From Meiothermus granaticius NBRC 107808 (GTDB lineage: Bacteria > Deinococcota > Deinococci > Deinococcales > Thermaceae): a stretch of 64,000 nt of DNA. Each line of letters opens with the position of its first letter. Position 1 is the stretch's first letter. A program made the position numbers and the translations under genes. Shown here piece by piece: positions 63,144 through 64,000 of this stretch. The notes below the pieces were generated by a model that did no database searches, was not told where the DNA came from, and saw only the letters and a program-made list of their open reading frames with translations. Location of the stretch: NCBI RefSeq assembly GCF_003574355.1, contig NZ_QWLB01000015.1, positions 1-64,000 on the forward strand, read 5' to 3'.

Positions 63144-63386
63144 AGCCCCATTTTAGCGTGCGTGCTGGACAGGGCTCAAGGGGGGTTTTGCGCGAACCTC
63201 CCCAAAAGGGGTTCCGACGCAGGGTGGCGGAGGGTGGGGGGGAAACGGGTTTTCAATGTCCCCTAGCCGATTTCTCGGCTTGCGCGAACCTCCCCGAATT
63301 TTAGCACCTGCTTGGGGTTCGCGCAGTGATGAACCCACTAGCCTCGCAATGAGCCCAGGAGTCCGGGGCGCTTTGGCTGTGAAGGC
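63144..63386 (-). promoter_or_regulatory. CRISPR leader with two related palindromes
   Basis: This gene-free stretch is on the side expected for the leader. TTGCGCGAACCTCCCC occurs at 63188-63203 and again at 63280-63295. Each copy is followed by an inverted partner: 63281-63325 has TGCGCGAACC(T)CCCC with GGGGTTCGCGCA, and 63189-63222 has a shorter, imperfect version. The 92-bp period and the paired palindromes suggest binding sites for a regulator or for the adaptation machinery. Confidence 0.65.
63150..63179 (-). promoter_or_regulatory. Promoter of the CRISPR array
   Basis: On the minus strand TTGAGC (63179-63174), 18 bp and TAAAAT (63155-63150) form a promoter whose -10 lies only 6 bp from the first repeat. 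Transcription would begin at the repeat edge or just inside it. Confidence 0.6.
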
Positions 63387-64000
63387 TTAGAGCAGGTCTT
63401 GGAGCCACCCTGGGGTGATCTTCAGGAAAAAGCTGTTGAGGGTGGTGTACGCTCCCGTGAGCAGCAAAACCCCCACCCCCACCAGCACGACCCCCGCTAC
63501 CAGCTCCACCCCATGGGAGAAGCGAGCCATACGGCGGAGCCAGGGGCGCAGGCGATCGGTGAAGGCCGCGACTAGGAAAAACGGCAGGGCCAGCCCCAGA
63601 ATATAGGCCAGCAGCAGGTGTACCCCTCCCCCCGCGGCGGTCAGGGTCAGGATGCCCCCCAAAACCGGGCCGATACAGGGGGTCCAGCCCAGCCCCAGCA
63701 CGATCCCCAGAACAAACGCCCCCCACGGCCGGGTGGTGTCGCCCTGGTAGCGAAGGTTGACCCCCCAGCGGGGGCGCAGGCCCAGCATATATAGCCCCAG
63801 AAGGATCATGACCCCGCCCCCCACACGGCTCAGGGTTTCTCGGTGGTCAAACAGAGCGCTCCCCAAAAGGGTGAAGGGGAGGCCGAGGATGAAAAATATG
63901 GCCGAAAACCCCAGGATAAAGGCCACCGCGTTGACCAGGGGGCGGCCCCTATCCCCCCCCAGGTAGAGCACGTAGGTGGGCACCAGGGGCAGCACGCAGG
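63387..64000 (-). CDS. ccdA: CcdA-like thiol-disulfide transmembrane protein (5' end outside the window)
   Basis: The frame runs off the right edge. The visible 204 or so codons start CVLPLVPTYVLYLGG, the first Cys-containing helix of CcdA/DsbD. The second Cys lies in VLGLGWTPCIGPVLGGILTLTAA near residue 105. About six membrane segments are present. The protein passes reducing power across the membrane for cytochrome c maturation or protein disulfide reduction. It ends 243 bp before the CRISPR array, on the same strand as its transcription. Confidence 0.92.
   Translation of the reverse strand, partial: CVLPLVPTYVLYLGGDRGRPLVNAVAFILGFSAIFFILGLPFTLLGSALFDHRETLSRVGGGVMILLGLYMLGLRPRWGVNLRYQGDTTRPWGAFVLGIVLGLGWTPCIGPVLGGILTLTAAGGGVHLLLAYILGLALPFFLVAAFTDRLRPWLRRMARFSHGVELVAGVVLVGVGVLLLTGAYTTLNSFFLKITPGWLQDLL

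Noticed and set aside
58258-63304. Many long plus-strand frames with repeated LTRAFARVQ, FQSSLELSPECN or NPHSSFRPSAT units
   Set aside because: They are the three frames of the stop-free CRISPR repeat read through spacers, not genes.

Overview
The window is high-GC chromosomal DNA (locally AT-rich in patches) with very frequent CTCGAG hexamers and tightly overlapping ATGA/GTGA gene junctions. This look fits the Thermaceae, most likely a Meiothermus-like bacterium. That assignment is an inference from base composition and protein style; no rRNA gene is present to confirm it.

Left part (1-8.5 kb): the start of a MalT-type regulator, a secreted FG-GAP-like protein, and a complete type I restriction-modification locus on the minus strand (hsdR, mntA, hepT, hsdS, hsdM). 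Two toxin-antitoxin modules sit inside it: HepT/MntA in line with the operon, and a Doc/Fic toxin with a Lys/Ala-rich partner in opposite orientation between hsdS and hsdM.

Accessory belt (8.6-27.2 kb): it lies between two housekeeping-type genes, lnt and a DUF3422 membrane protein, and a truncated second copy of each gene's 3' end lies inside the belt in the same orientation. The belt holds an XRE/NB-ARC regulator, a PemK-type TA pair, a complete integron-style gene cassette with a recognisable attC, the wreck of a glycerol ABC transporter and its SorC regulator, a PLD-helicase plus Eco57I-like methyltransferase defence pair (the methyltransferase split by a one-base frameshift), an AbiD/F-type abortive-infection gene preceded by a strong promoter and a structured leader RNA, and an ISAs1-like element with 10-bp target duplications.

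Metabolic part (28.6-58.2 kb): a UgpB-type sugar or polyol ABC importer; a divergent IclR regulator; a quaternary-amine importer (proXWV) followed by an aldehyde dehydrogenase, an iron-type alcohol dehydrogenase, an enolase-superfamily enzyme, a Fae-like formaldehyde-activating protein, an aldo/keto reductase and a GabD-like dehydrogenase; a PIN-domain TA pair; a CehA/McbA PHP hydrolase; a compact acyl-CoA operon (KAS III-like, an AMP ligase that lacks its P-loop, alpha/beta hydrolase, MaoC hydratase) fused to a branched-chain-type ABC importer (livKHMGF); and an iron(III) importer (fbpABC) with its own promoter.

Right end (58.25-64 kb): a CRISPR array of 68 repeats of 37 bp and 67 spacers, read on the minus strand from a leader at 63144-63386 that carries a promoter and two related palindromes. 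The distal end of the array lies 5 bp after the fbpC stop. No cas gene is in the window. The window closes in a ccdA-like thiol-disulfide transporter gene.
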